A stretch of DNA of 7,129 nt from Micrococcaceae bacterium UBA3381 (lineage in GTDB: Bacteria; Actinomycetota; Actinomycetes; Actinomycetales; Micrococcaceae), in NCBI GenBank assembly GCA_002358975.1, contig DEPX01000226.1, positions 1 to 7,129 of the forward strand. Reading direction: 5' to 3'. The notes beneath the pieces were generated by a model. The model saw only the letters and a program-made list of their open reading frames with translations, was not told where the DNA came from and searched no databases. Below are positions 1-6,657 of this stretch, in pieces. Position numbers and translations under genes: made by a program. How positions within the stretch are numbered: position 1 is the stretch's first letter; the number at the start of each line of letters is the position of its first letter.

Positions 1-2
1 CG

Positions 3-197
3 TGGGGGCTCAACGGTGGCGAGGACGGTACGCCTGGCAAAGTCATCCGACACAGCCGTGATGGTGACGATCCCAGAGAATCCATGACGCGATTCGACGT
101 GTCCCATGGCGAAGGCATCACGATTCAGACCGCAGGCGGGGGAGGCTACGGTACCCAGACACAGCACGAACATGACAATCCAGGAAGTGATACATGA
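3..197 (+). CDS. Hydantoinase B / 5-oxoprolinase-family protein, C-terminal fragment (cut by window edge)
   Basis: An open frame enters from the left edge (first complete codon at base 3) and stops with TGA at 195-197, giving 64 C-terminal residues. It reads WGLNGGEDGTPGK at the start and has GGGGYG at bases 135-152, followed by a short polar tail. The Gly-rich 'GL.GG..G.PG' segment and the terminal 'GGGGYG' are hallmarks of the C-terminus of HyuB-type hydantoinases and the matching half of ATP-dependent 5-oxoprolinases. Those enzymes open hydantoin or 5-oxoproline rings in the cytoplasm, usually with a HyuA-type ATPase subunit that would lie further left. The stop overlaps the aldehyde dehydrogenase start (ATGA), so the two are coupled in one operon. 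Substrate and full length cannot be judged from this fragment; a separate hyuB subunit and a fused oxoprolinase are both possible. Confidence 0.85.
   Translation, partial: WGLNGGEDGTPGKVIRHSRDGDDPRESMTRFDVSHGEGITIQTAGGGGYGTQTQHEHDNPGSDT
182..187 (+). promoter_or_regulatory. Ribosome binding site of the aldehyde dehydrogenase
   Basis: AGGAAG lies inside the end of the upstream hydantoinase gene, 6 bases before the ATG at 194. It supports this start and reinitiation across the 4-base overlap. Confidence 0.6.
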
Positions 198-1627
198 GTG
201 CAACAACCATCGCCGAACTACAACAGGTCTATTCCACCGGACGTACGCGGAGTACTACCTGGCGGCTGAGCCAACTTGCCGCGCTCCAACAGCTCATTGA
301 AGACAACATTGCGCTACTGGAGTCTGCGCTGAGTCAAGACTTAGGCAAAAACGGGTTCGAATCCTGGGTCTCGGAAATTGGTCAAGTATTAACTGAGATC
401 CGTTGGTTACGCAAACACACCGCAAGCTGGGCCAAACCGCAACGCGTGAGAACACCACTAGCCGTGTGGCCAGCTCAATCGAAAATCGAACATGTGCCCC
501 GCGGTACCGTGGTGATTATTTCGCCGTGGAACTACCCGGTCATGCTGGGACTGTCACCACTTGCTGGCGCTGTAGCGACGGGCAACACCGTAGTACTGAA
601 ACCTTCCGAGATTGGTACCGCAGCAGAGACCGTGTTGGCTGAGCTTATCCCACAATACCTAGACCCGCACGCCGTACGGGTAATTACCGGTGGACCAGAT
701 GTCGTCCATGAAATGATCAACGCCAAACCTGACTACGTATTTTTTACCGGTTCATCCACCGTCGGCAAGAAAATCGCTCAAGCATGCTCCACACACCTAA
801 TCGACTACACACTGGAGCTGGGCGGTCAGTCCCCGGCTTACGTCCACCGAGACGCAGATCTTGCTACTGCTGCGTCCCGACTAGTCTGGGGTAAGTTTCT
901 CAATGCAGGACAAACCTGTGTTGCACCGAACCACATCTATGCCCACGAAGCGGTAGCAGACGAACTGGCCTCGGCTATCATCGAGGAAATCACCCGGCAA
1001 TTTGGGACCGACCATGCAGCGAATCTGGACTACCCAAAAATGATCACCTCGGACCACTGCACGTCAGTGACCGAACTGTTGTCCAAAACCCGCGGCACTA
1101 TAGCCTACGGTGGGGACAGCAACCCAGCCAACCGACATATCGACCCGACTGTTGTTACCAATGTCCATGACGACGATGAACTAATGTCGCGGGAGCTATT
1201 CGGCCCAGTGCTGCCTATCATCAGGGTGTCCGGAGTCGAGGACACAGTCAATCGGATCGCAGCCAAAGATCATCCACTCGCGTTTTATGTGTTTACCCAA
1301 TCACAGGATATTAAAGACTTCATGCTAGCCAATGTGGTTGCCGGCGGCGTGGCTATTAACGCCACATTGTTGCAATCAGCCACACCTTATATGCCTTTGG
1401 GCGGTGTAGGGAACTCGGGCAGTGGCCGGTACCACGGTATTTGGTCGTTACGTACGTTCAGCCAAGAACGGGCAGTTTTAGATAAACCCGTCAGCCCCGA
1501 TACGCTTAGAGCAGTAACCCATCCGGCACCGGTTTGGGCTAAGTGGGCAGTACGGCGATTATTGTCAGCCGGGTTTAATCCCGTCCAAGATCTCAGGGCT
1601 GCTGGCAAGTACCGCAAGGACCACTAG
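194..1627 (+). CDS. NAD(P)-dependent aldehyde dehydrogenase, class 3-like
   Basis: A 477-residue cytoplasmic enzyme that should oxidise an aldehyde to a carboxylic acid. All main family marks are present: PWNYP at about 111-115 with the oxyanion-hole Asn113, the cofactor-binding stretch GNTVVLKPSE (130-139), FTGSSTVGK (184-192), LELGG with general base Glu208, NAGQTC with nucleophile Cys242, and ELFGPVLP (334-341). The pairing of 'DYVFFTGS' with 'WGKFLNAGQTC.AP' resembles ALDH3/YwdH/coniferyl-aldehyde-type enzymes more than the betaine or succinate-semialdehyde groups, and the length fits. There is no C-terminal membrane anchor. The start overlaps the upstream hydantoinase stop by ATGA and has AGGAAG ahead of it. 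The true substrate is unknown; location suggests a catabolic operon with the hydantoinase, but that is inference. Its TAG stop lies in the CTAG shared with the convergent ATPase gene. Confidence 0.93.
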   Translation: MSATTIAELQQVYSTGRTRSTTWRLSQLAALQQLIEDNIALLESALSQDLGKNGFESWVSEIGQVLTEIRWLRKHTASWAKPQRVRTPLAVWPAQSKIEHVPRGTVVIISPWNYPVMLGLSPLAGAVATGNTVVLKPSEIGTAAETVLAELIPQYLDPHAVRVITGGPDVVHEMINAKPDYVFFTGSSTVGKKIAQACSTHLIDYTLELGGQSPAYVHRDADLATAASRLVWGKFLNAGQTCVAPNHIYAHEAVADELASAIIEEITRQFGTDHAANLDYPKMITSDHCTSVTELLSKTRGTIAYGGDSNPANRHIDPTVVTNVHDDDELMSRELFGPVLPIIRVSGVEDTVNRIAAKDHPLAFYVFTQSQDIKDFMLANVVAGGVAINATLLQSATPYMPLGGVGNSGSGRYHGIWSLRTFSQERAVLDKPVSPDTLRAVTHPAPVWAKWAVRRLLSAGFNPVQDLRAAGKYRKDH

Positions 1628-2400
1628 AGCACCTTGGACAAGAAATCCTGAAGTCGGGCACTTTCTGGATTACCAAAAATTTTGTCAGGGGTACCAATTT
1701 CTTGAATGGTGCCCTCATCGATAAAGGCGACGCGGTCTGCTACTTCGCGGACAAAACCCATCTCGTGGGTCACCAACACCATGGTCATCCCATCTTCTGC
1801 AAGTCCACGAATCACTCCTAGAACCTCACCGACCATTTCCGGATCTAAAGCAGAGGTTGCCTCATCAAACAGCATAATCTCCGGACTCATCGCAAGGGCA
1901 CGAGCAATGGCTACACGCTGTTTCTGCCCACCCGATAGAGCATCTGGCCGGACATCTGCCTTATCCTCTAATCCAACGCGGCCCAGCAACTCCAAAGCTT
2001 GCTGACGGGCCTGGGACTGAGCATATTTCTTTACCTGGATCGGAGCGAGTGTGATGTTATCCAGGACACTCATGTGCGGAAACAAATTAAAATGTTGGAA
2101 CACCATTCCGACATGCTTGCGAACCTCGTTGAGTTCAACCTCCTTATCAGCCAAGTTGAAACCACCCAACCAGATGTTTCCAGCAGTAATAGTCTCTAAC
2201 CCATTAAGGCAACGTAACAACGTCGATTTCCCGGAGCCTGATGGTCCGATTACGCAGACTACCTCACCAGTTTTAACCTCGGCGTTGACGCCGCTGAGTA
2301 CTTCATTATCTCCAAAACTCTTATGTAAATCCTCGATCCGGATGACATTTGTTTCATCATCCGTTACCAATGGAAGAGTAGACGTGTCTGGATGTGTCAT
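1624..2400 (-). CDS. Polar amino acid ABC importer, ATP-binding protein (GlnQ-like)
   Basis: A 258-residue cytoplasmic ATPase that drives the adjacent amino acid importer. Visible motifs are Walker A GPSGSGKST (52-60), Q-loop Gln102 in VFQHFNLFPH, signature LSGGQ (155-159), Walker B IMLFDE (175-180), D-loop SALD (183-186) and the switch His212 in THEMGF. 'FNLFPHMSVLDNITLAPI' and 'THEMGFVREVADRVAFID' are typical of the GlnQ/HisP/ArtP polar amino acid subfamily. About 20 polar residues precede the ABC domain, which begins near IRIEDLHKSFG. The ATG overlaps the stop of the binding-protein/permease gene (ATGA) and has AGAAGGA 7 bases upstream, so the two are co-translated. The stop shares CTAG with the convergent aldehyde dehydrogenase. 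The transported amino acid cannot be read from the ATPase. Confidence 0.95.
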   Translation of the reverse strand: MTHPDTSTLPLVTDDETNVIRIEDLHKSFGDNEVLSGVNAEVKTGEVVCVIGPSGSGKSTLLRCLNGLETITAGNIWLGGFNLADKEVELNEVRKHVGMVFQHFNLFPHMSVLDNITLAPIQVKKYAQSQARQQALELLGRVGLEDKADVRPDALSGGQKQRVAIARALAMSPEIMLFDEATSALDPEMVGEVLGVIRGLAEDGMTMVLVTHEMGFVREVADRVAFIDEGTIQEIGTPDKIFGNPESARLQDFLSKVL

Positions 2401-3860
2401 TTGTTTATCCTTCTATCTACGAAGTTGGCCAACATGGTAAGTAACCAGACGGCGACAAAATAAATAACCGCAACAATGAGTAGCACCTCTGTTGTGCGGA
2501 AATTCGCCGCGTAAATCTGTTGGCCTTGGTACAGCAGCTCCCCAAAGCCAATAGCAAGTAACAAAGAAGAATCCTTCAACATGATTACCAACTGGTTAAT
2601 CAACGACGGGGTCATCATTTTGAATGCTTGAGGCAGTACGACCCGGCGCATGGCTTGACCGTGCGTCAACGCTAGCGACCGGGCGGCTTCCGTTTGTCCA
2701 GCATCTACCGACTGGATGGAACCGCGCACAATTTCGGCAATATATGCTCCACCATTAAGTGAAAGGGTCAATGCACCAGCAATCCAAATCGAAATCGGCA
2801 TTCCGAGCAGCTGCGGCAGACCAAAGTAAAAGAAGAAGGCCCAAACCAAAATCGGTGTACCACGGAACACTGCTATGAATGCTGTGGCAAAACCGCGCAA
2901 TAGGATATTCGACGCGACTTTCATAAAACCAAACAGCAGGCCCAGAGCCATAGCAACGGCAAACGAGATCCCGGTGATCAACAAGGTATTTTTTAAGCCT
3001 ATGAGAAGGGCCGGCATAGATGTAGTTAACAAGCCCCAGAAAGAAGACGCATCAGGACCTGAATCTTGGTCACCAATATATTGCTCCAGAATTTCATCGT
3101 ATTGTCCCGATGCTTTGATATTTGCCAGACCCTCATTGAACATGTCTAATAAGTCAGGATTCGTATCTTTATTGACCATGAAACCGTAGTCACCGGTCGG
3201 CTCGGGTTCAGATACCAGCTCAAGGCCTGAACCTTGCTGAATGCCGTAGGCGATAATAGGCAAATCGTCCACCAGGGCTGCATCATGTCCAGACTTAACC
3301 GATTCAACCATGGTGGTGGTCTGGTCTAAGGCATTCAACTCAAAGTCGTAATCCTGTTGCATCTCACGAGCCCATTCTTCTGATAGCGAGCCCGTTTTTA
3401 CTGCTACAGATTCTCCTTCAAGATCTTGCCAGCCTTCTATGCCCGCCCCTTCATTGGCAGCGATAGATAGTTCACCGGTGAAATACGAATCGGAAAAATC
3501 ATAGGTTTCTTCGCGTTCTGGCGTGATTCCAGCACCGGCGATAACGCCGTCTACTTGGTCCGAAGATAGCGCTTGCAGCGCAGCGTTGAACCCCATGGAG
3601 TGAAACTCAACTTGGAATCCTTGGTCTTCTGCAATTGCTTTCATCAGATCAATATCAATACCAACAAGTTCTCCGGAAGCATCACGAAATTCAAACGGGG
3701 CAAAAGTTGTATCGGTCCCGATTGAGAACACGTCACCTTCTGGATTGCCACCCTCAGCATCTGGAGCGGTATCGGCAAGTGCCGGTGTCGCCAGAAAGAA
3801 GCCGAGGGATGTTGCTAATACGGCGAAGAGCAGCGACACAATTGTCCTGCTTTGTTTCAT
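2397..3860 (-). CDS. Amino acid ABC importer, fused substrate-binding protein and permease
   Basis: A single 487-residue protein combining two importer parts. Residues 1-29 form a signal peptide (MKQSR, hydrophobic core, ATPALA before Asp30) with no lipobox Cys. Residues about 44-263 are a family-3 solute-binding domain: DTTFAPFEFRD, then TPERE with Arg116, expected to hold the ligand carboxylate, and DDLP with Asp199, expected near the amino group. Residues about 275-485 are a His/Gln-type permease of about five membrane segments, with VFRGTPILVW and an EAA coupling loop at 391-410. In that loop Ala397 stands where Gly is usual (EAARSLA). The fusion keeps the binding domain tethered to the outer face in a cell lacking an outer membrane; such fusions are known in Gram-positive bacteria. 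The start has GGAG 7 bases upstream. Glutamine or another polar amino acid is plausible, but specificity is not shown. Confidence 0.93.
   Translation of the reverse strand: MKQSRTIVSLLFAVLATSLGFFLATPALADTAPDAEGGNPEGDVFSIGTDTTFAPFEFRDASGELVGIDIDLMKAIAEDQGFQVEFHSMGFNAALQALSSDQVDGVIAGAGITPEREETYDFSDSYFTGELSIAANEGAGIEGWQDLEGESVAVKTGSLSEEWAREMQQDYDFELNALDQTTTMVESVKSGHDAALVDDLPIIAYGIQQGSGLELVSEPEPTGDYGFMVNKDTNPDLLDMFNEGLANIKASGQYDEILEQYIGDQDSGPDASSFWGLLTTSMPALLIGLKNTLLITGISFAVAMALGLLFGFMKVASNILLRGFATAFIAVFRGTPILVWAFFFYFGLPQLLGMPISIWIAGALTLSLNGGAYIAEIVRGSIQSVDAGQTEAARSLALTHGQAMRRVVLPQAFKMMTPSLINQLVIMLKDSSLLLAIGFGELLYQGQQIYAANFRTTEVLLIVAVIYFVAVWLLTMLANFVDRRINK
2408..2414 (-). promoter_or_regulatory. 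Ribosome binding site of the importer ATPase gene
   Basis: On the - strand AGAAGGA lies 7 bases before the ATG at 2400, within the last codons of the permease fusion. It fixes the ATPase start and supports coupled translation. Confidence 0.65.
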
Positions 3861-3867
3861 CTCATCA

Positions 3868-3872
3868 CTCCA
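3868..3872 (-). promoter_or_regulatory. Ribosome binding site of the importer fusion gene
   Basis: TGGAG on the - strand sits 7 bases upstream of the ATG at 3860 and supports that start, which also gives a well-formed signal peptide. Confidence 0.55.
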
Positions 3873-3882
3873 TCTAACGTCC

Positions 3883-3897
3883 TATAGACCTTCTATA
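3883..3897. promoter_or_regulatory. Perfect 15-base palindrome, candidate operator of the importer operon
   Basis: TATAGA-CCT-TCTATA is a perfect 6-3-6 inverted repeat, 23-37 bases upstream of the importer start. Both arms resemble -10 boxes, and on the + strand the right arm merges into TATAAT (3894-3899). A regulator bound here would cover a promoter of either direction in this divergent region. No regulator gene is in the window, so the binding protein is unknown. AT-rich promoter sequence can form such repeats by chance. Confidence 0.4.
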
Positions 3898-3977
3898 ATG
3901 TATCCGTCGCAGCGCAGTGGACTGTAGCTTTCAGCGTCGCTGGATAACCCAAATCCGCCCGCATACTCGAAACCAGC

Positions 3978-3983
3978 TAAAAT
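3978..3983 (+). promoter_or_regulatory. Possible -10 box for ppk2
   Basis: TAAAAT fits the actinobacterial TANNNT pattern and would give a leader of roughly 30 bases that includes the GGGAG ribosome site at 4011-4015. No good -35 is seen, so this is tentative; TATAAT at 3894-3899 is the alternative. Confidence 0.3.
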
Positions 3984-4010
3984 ATGAGCATCTGCCGGTC
4001 ATCTGAGATA

Positions 4011-4015
4011 GGGAG
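4011..4015 (+). promoter_or_regulatory. Ribosome binding site of ppk2
   Basis: GGGAG lies 6 bases before the ATG at 4022, a good spacing that supports this start. Confidence 0.65.
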
Positions 4016-4021
4016 ATTGTA

Positions 4022-4954
4022 ATGGGCTTCGACGATAAAATAACCCATCAGGGGCCTTTTGACGCGGTTTCTCTCGGTCAACCCGAACATCAAGACAGCC
4101 CCGATAAACTGACCGGCGGTCGGTTCGATCCAGACCCCGACGCCTGGCGTGAAGGCTATCCGTATCGTTCAAGGCTTGGTCAAAAAGACTATGAACGAGC
4201 TAAGCGGCAACTACAAATAGAAATGCTCAAGATGCAGCTTTGGGCCAAAGAGACAGGCAAGAAAATCTTGATCATTTTTGAGGGTCGCGATGCCGCTGGT
4301 AAAGGTGGGACCATTAAGCGCTTCAATGAGCATCTCAATCCCCGAGGCGCTCGCATTGTGGCGTTAGAAAGGCCCACCGAGGAAGAATCCTCCCAATGGT
4401 ATTTTCAATGCTATATTCAACACCTGCCTTCAGGCGGGGAAATCGTCATGATGGACAGATCCTGGTACAACCGGGCAGGCGTAGAACGTGTGATGGGATT
4501 TTGCACGCCTCAACAATATTTGGAATTTATGCGGGATACTCCTGACCTTGAGCGCATGCTGGTTAACTCTGGTCTCCACCTGGTGAAGTTTTGGTTTTCC
4601 GTCTCCCAGCGGGAGCAACGGAACCGATTTGTTATCCGTGAGACAGACCCGATAAGTCGCTGGAAACTCTCCCCGACAGATTTGGCCTCCTTGGATAAAT
4701 GGGACCAATACACCCAGGCCAAAGATGCTATGTTCTTTTACACTGACACTAAGGATGCGCCGTGGACCGTGGTGAAATCTAATGACAAACGTCGGGCGCG
4801 CCTGGAGTCTATGCGCCATGTCCTGAACCTTTTGCCTTACCCTGGAAAAGATACATCAGTGGTGTATCGTCCCGACCCACTCATTTGTGGGCCAGCTTCA
4901 GTGCTGAACGAATCCGGGGAAGATCCTGGCGGAAGCTTCCCACTAGTCCGATAA
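4022..4954 (+). CDS. ppk2: Polyphosphate kinase 2, class I
   Basis: A 310-residue single-domain cytoplasmic kinase that transfers phosphate between inorganic polyphosphate and nucleotides; class I members mainly convert nucleoside diphosphates to triphosphates. It has Walker A GRDAAGKGG (88-96, Lys94), the Walker-B-like DRSWYNRAGVE (145-155, Asp145), and the lid and C-terminal family blocks FSVSQREQRNRF (192-203), DPISRWKLSPTDL (209-221), KWDQYTQAKDAMF (226-238) and APWTVVKSNDKRRARL (246-261). The N-terminal 50 residues are polar and less conserved, then KDYERAKRQLQIEMLKMQ begins the usual first helix. The length fits the one-domain subgroup. The start has GGGAG 6 bases upstream. Only 66 bases separate it from glmM, which seems to have its own promoter. 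Whether the enzyme favours ATP or GTP formation cannot be read here. Confidence 0.95.
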   Translation: MGFDDKITHQGPFDAVSLGQPEHQDSPDKLTGGRFDPDPDAWREGYPYRSRLGQKDYERAKRQLQIEMLKMQLWAKETGKKILIIFEGRDAAGKGGTIKRFNEHLNPRGARIVALERPTEEESSQWYFQCYIQHLPSGGEIVMMDRSWYNRAGVERVMGFCTPQQYLEFMRDTPDLERMLVNSGLHLVKFWFSVSQREQRNRFVIRETDPISRWKLSPTDLASLDKWDQYTQAKDAMFFYTDTKDAPWTVVKSNDKRRARLESMRHVLNLLPYPGKDTSVVYRPDPLICGPASVLNESGEDPGGSFPLVR

Positions 4955-4969
4955 CATGCAGATTGGAGC

Positions 4970-4989
4970 CGTCGCGATATTTCGCGGTG
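4970..4989 (+). other. Hairpin between ppk2 and glmM, no T-tract
   Basis: The core CGCGA-TATT-TCGCG (4973-4986) is a perfect 5-4-5 inverted repeat. Two G-U pairs and one C-G pair could extend it to 8 base pairs in RNA. It lies 16 bases past the ppk2 stop. No run of T follows, so it is not a standard terminator; it could stabilise the ppk2 mRNA 3' end, cause weak termination, or be a DNA site upstream of the glmM promoter. Confidence 0.4.
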
Positions 4990-5006
4990 CGGGTCCGCAG
5001 GTCACA

Positions 5007-5012
5007 TAGAAT
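5007..5012 (+). promoter_or_regulatory. Probable -10 box of a leaderless glmM promoter
   Basis: TAGAAT (TANNNT) ends 8 bases before the glmM ATG, so transcription should start at or within one base of the start codon. No Shine-Dalgarno sequence is visible in the preceding 20 bases, which agrees with a leaderless message. The -35 region is not recognisable and contains the palindrome TGCGG-GT-CCGCA (4988-4999). Confidence 0.5.
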
Positions 5013-5020
5013 CGATAACA

Positions 5021-6364
5021 ATGTCAAAATTATTTGGTACCGACGGTGTTCGAGGCGTAGCCAACGAAAAGCTCACCGTTGAACTCGCAACAAAACTCTC
5101 CCAGGCGGCAGCTGTAGTCCTCGGGCACGAAGACGCTGGCGATCACCGTCCCAAGGCCGTCGTGGCGCGCGACCCCCGGATCTCGTCGGAATTCATCAAC
5201 GCCGCCGTTGCTGCGGGACTGGCTTCGTCAGGCGTCGATGTTTTCGATGCTGGGGTACTTCCAACCCCTGCCGCGGCTTTTCTGGTCGACGACATCAAAG
5301 CGGATTTTGGTGTCATGATTTCGGCATCGCACAATCCAGCTGCGGATAATGGTATTAAGTTCCTGGCGCGTGGCGGCGAAAAGCTGACCGACTCTCAGGA
5401 AGACCGTATTCTGGCGCAAATGGAACACGCGCCACGTCGTCCAATTGGCGCCCAGGTAGGGCGTGTGCGCCGGTTTTCTGATGCCGAAGACCGTTACGTC
5501 ATCCACCTGCTGAAGTCCATGCCGAACCGGCTGGACGGCCTCAAAGTTGTCATTGACGCTGCTCACGGAGCAGGTGCTGGTGTGGCGCCACAAGTATTCG
5601 CCGATGCCGGTGCCCAGGTTGCTGTCATCGGCGCCGACCCGGATGGTCTAAATATTAATCAGAATTATGGTTCCACCCATATGGAAAACCTTCAGGCTGC
5701 CGTTTTGGAACATGGCGCGGACCTCGGTGTGGCCTTGGACGGTGATGCTGACCGTTTCTTAGCCGTGGACCATCATGGATCCATTATTGATGGCGACCAG
5801 ATCATGGCAATAATGGCTGTGGCACTTAAAGAACAAGGTGCGCTTAAAGACGACACTTTAGTCGTTACTGTTATGAGCAACCTGGGGTTGAAACTGGCCA
5901 TGCAGGAACAAAACATCAAAGTTGTGGAAACTAAAGTGGGGGATCGCTATGTTTTGGAAGCCATGGATGGCAAGGGCTATTCCCTGGGCGGGGAACAATC
6001 CGGACATATAATTTTTGCCGACTGGGCAACAACCGGTGATGGCATTCTTACCGGACTGCACCTTGCAGCCCGAATGAACGAGAAAAAACAGAGTCTGACT
6101 GATTTAGCTCGAGTTATGACACGGTTGCCGCAGGTGCTCATTAACGTCAAAGACGTGGATAAGGCAGCGGTGGATGGCCACCCAGAAGTTCATAAACATA
6201 TTGTTGCAGTTGAACAACAGCTTGGTCAGACTGGACGAGTGCTGCTGCGCCAATCAGGTACTGAGCCGGTTGTTCGCGTCATGGTCGAAGCCGCAGACAA
6301 ACAAACCGCAGAACATCAGGCCCGGTTCCTGGCTGACGTTGTTGCTGAGAACTTAGCCCTGTGA
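5021..6364 (+). CDS. glmM: Phosphoglucosamine mutase
   Basis: A 447-residue cytoplasmic enzyme converting glucosamine-6-phosphate to glucosamine-1-phosphate on the route to UDP-N-acetylglucosamine and peptidoglycan. It begins with the typical MSKLFGTDGVRGVAN. The active-site loop is SASHNP (101-106), with Ser103 as the phosphoserine. The metal loop is DGDADR (240-245), the sugar-binding loop GGEQSGH (323-329), and the phosphate-binding loop RQSGTEPVVRV (410-420). Length and domain order match bacterial GlmM with no gaps, and the 'LGVALDGDADR' form favours GlmM over other phosphohexomutases. There is no ribosome site, but a TAGAAT box ends 8 bases upstream, suggesting a leaderless start. The stop overlaps the following small gene (GTGA). 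In many actinobacteria glmM follows rplM-rpsI; here ppk2 lies upstream instead. Confidence 0.97.
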   Translation: MSKLFGTDGVRGVANEKLTVELATKLSQAAAVVLGHEDAGDHRPKAVVARDPRISSEFINAAVAAGLASSGVDVFDAGVLPTPAAAFLVDDIKADFGVMISASHNPAADNGIKFLARGGEKLTDSQEDRILAQMEHAPRRPIGAQVGRVRRFSDAEDRYVIHLLKSMPNRLDGLKVVIDAAHGAGAGVAPQVFADAGAQVAVIGADPDGLNINQNYGSTHMENLQAAVLEHGADLGVALDGDADRFLAVDHHGSIIDGDQIMAIMAVALKEQGALKDDTLVVTVMSNLGLKLAMQEQNIKVVETKVGDRYVLEAMDGKGYSLGGEQSGHIIFADWATTGDGILTGLHLAARMNEKKQSLTDLARVMTRLPQVLINVKDVDKAAVDGHPEVHKHIVAVEQQLGQTGRVLLRQSGTEPVVRVMVEAADKQTAEHQARFLADVVAENLAL

Positions 6365-6648
6365 CACACTCGGACCCAGAAGAGCCGTCGGAACCTACAT
6401 ACCAACCCAGCGAGTACTTTCGGCGCGATGTTGACGAATTTCACCGTGAAGCAAATGTGCTTGCCGGCCACGATCCGCAAGGAGTCTCATCTGATCCGCC
6501 CAAGAATCTTCGGGCACGGCGTATCATGGTCTTTGCGGTTCTGGTGGCCACTTGCTTGATAGCCGCTGGTATTGCGGTGGGCTTGATGGCATTGCCACAG
6601 TGTGAGAATCCGCAATATAATTGGCTACCCTGTTTGCCTGATTTTTGA
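6361..6648 (+). CDS. Small single-pass membrane protein of unknown function
   Basis: A 95-residue protein I do not recognise. Residues 1-50 are polar, acidic and Pro-rich (SDPEEPSEP, SEYFRRDVDEFHRE). A basic patch RARR (51-54) precedes one hydrophobic segment at about 55-78. The 17-residue tail PQCENPQYNWLPCLPDF carries Cys81 and Cys91. The basic patch predicts the N-terminus inside and the tail outside, where the two Cys could pair; that is inference. The GTG start overlaps the glmM stop by GTGA, and no strong ribosome site is seen, so translation probably depends on ribosomes finishing glmM. A strong terminator follows directly. Coupling to glmM hints at a cell-envelope role but does not prove one. 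It is a real gene on the evidence of tight coupling, sensible topology and terminator placement. Confidence 0.75.
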   Translation: MTHSDPEEPSEPTYQPSEYFRRDVDEFHREANVLAGHDPQGVSSDPPKNLRARRIMVFAVLVATCLIAAGIAVGLMALPQCENPQYNWLPCLPDF

Positions 6649-6657
6649 CTTCTCTCT

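Larger units (their letters stand above)
3861..4021. other. Divergent intergenic region between the importer operon and ppk2
   Basis: This 161-base gap must hold the promoters for the importer (leftward) and ppk2 (rightward). On the + strand, -10-like hexamers are TATAAT (3894-3899) and TAAAAT (3978-3983); neither has a convincing -35 at 16-18 bases. On the - strand, TATAGA and TATAGG occur around the 15-base palindrome. A second short palindrome, CAGCG-T-CGCTG, lies at 3932-3942. I see no RNA gene and no terminator here. Confidence 0.5.

Noticed and set aside
2051..2440. A 129-codon open frame antisense to the importer ATPase
   Set aside because: It lies across a fully conserved ABC ATPase and resembles no protein; it is a reading-frame shadow.
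3932..3942. CAGCG-T-CGCTG palindrome as an operator
   Set aside because: It is only 11 bases, does not extend, and overlaps no clear promoter; chance is likely.
3984..4022. A 12-codon upstream frame whose TAA overlaps the ppk2 ATG (TAATG) and which contains one Cys
   Set aside because: It has no ribosome site, and the TAAAAT box directly abuts its ATG, so the transcript would start after that ATG. It is most likely chance.
4430..4819. A 129-codon open frame antisense to ppk2
   Set aside because: It lies wholly inside a well-supported gene, has no recognisable protein character, and is an expected by-product of the codon pattern on the other strand.
4963..4981. TTGGAG and GATATT as a glmM promoter pair
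   Set aside because: The spacing of 7 bases between them is far too short for a sigma-70-type promoter.
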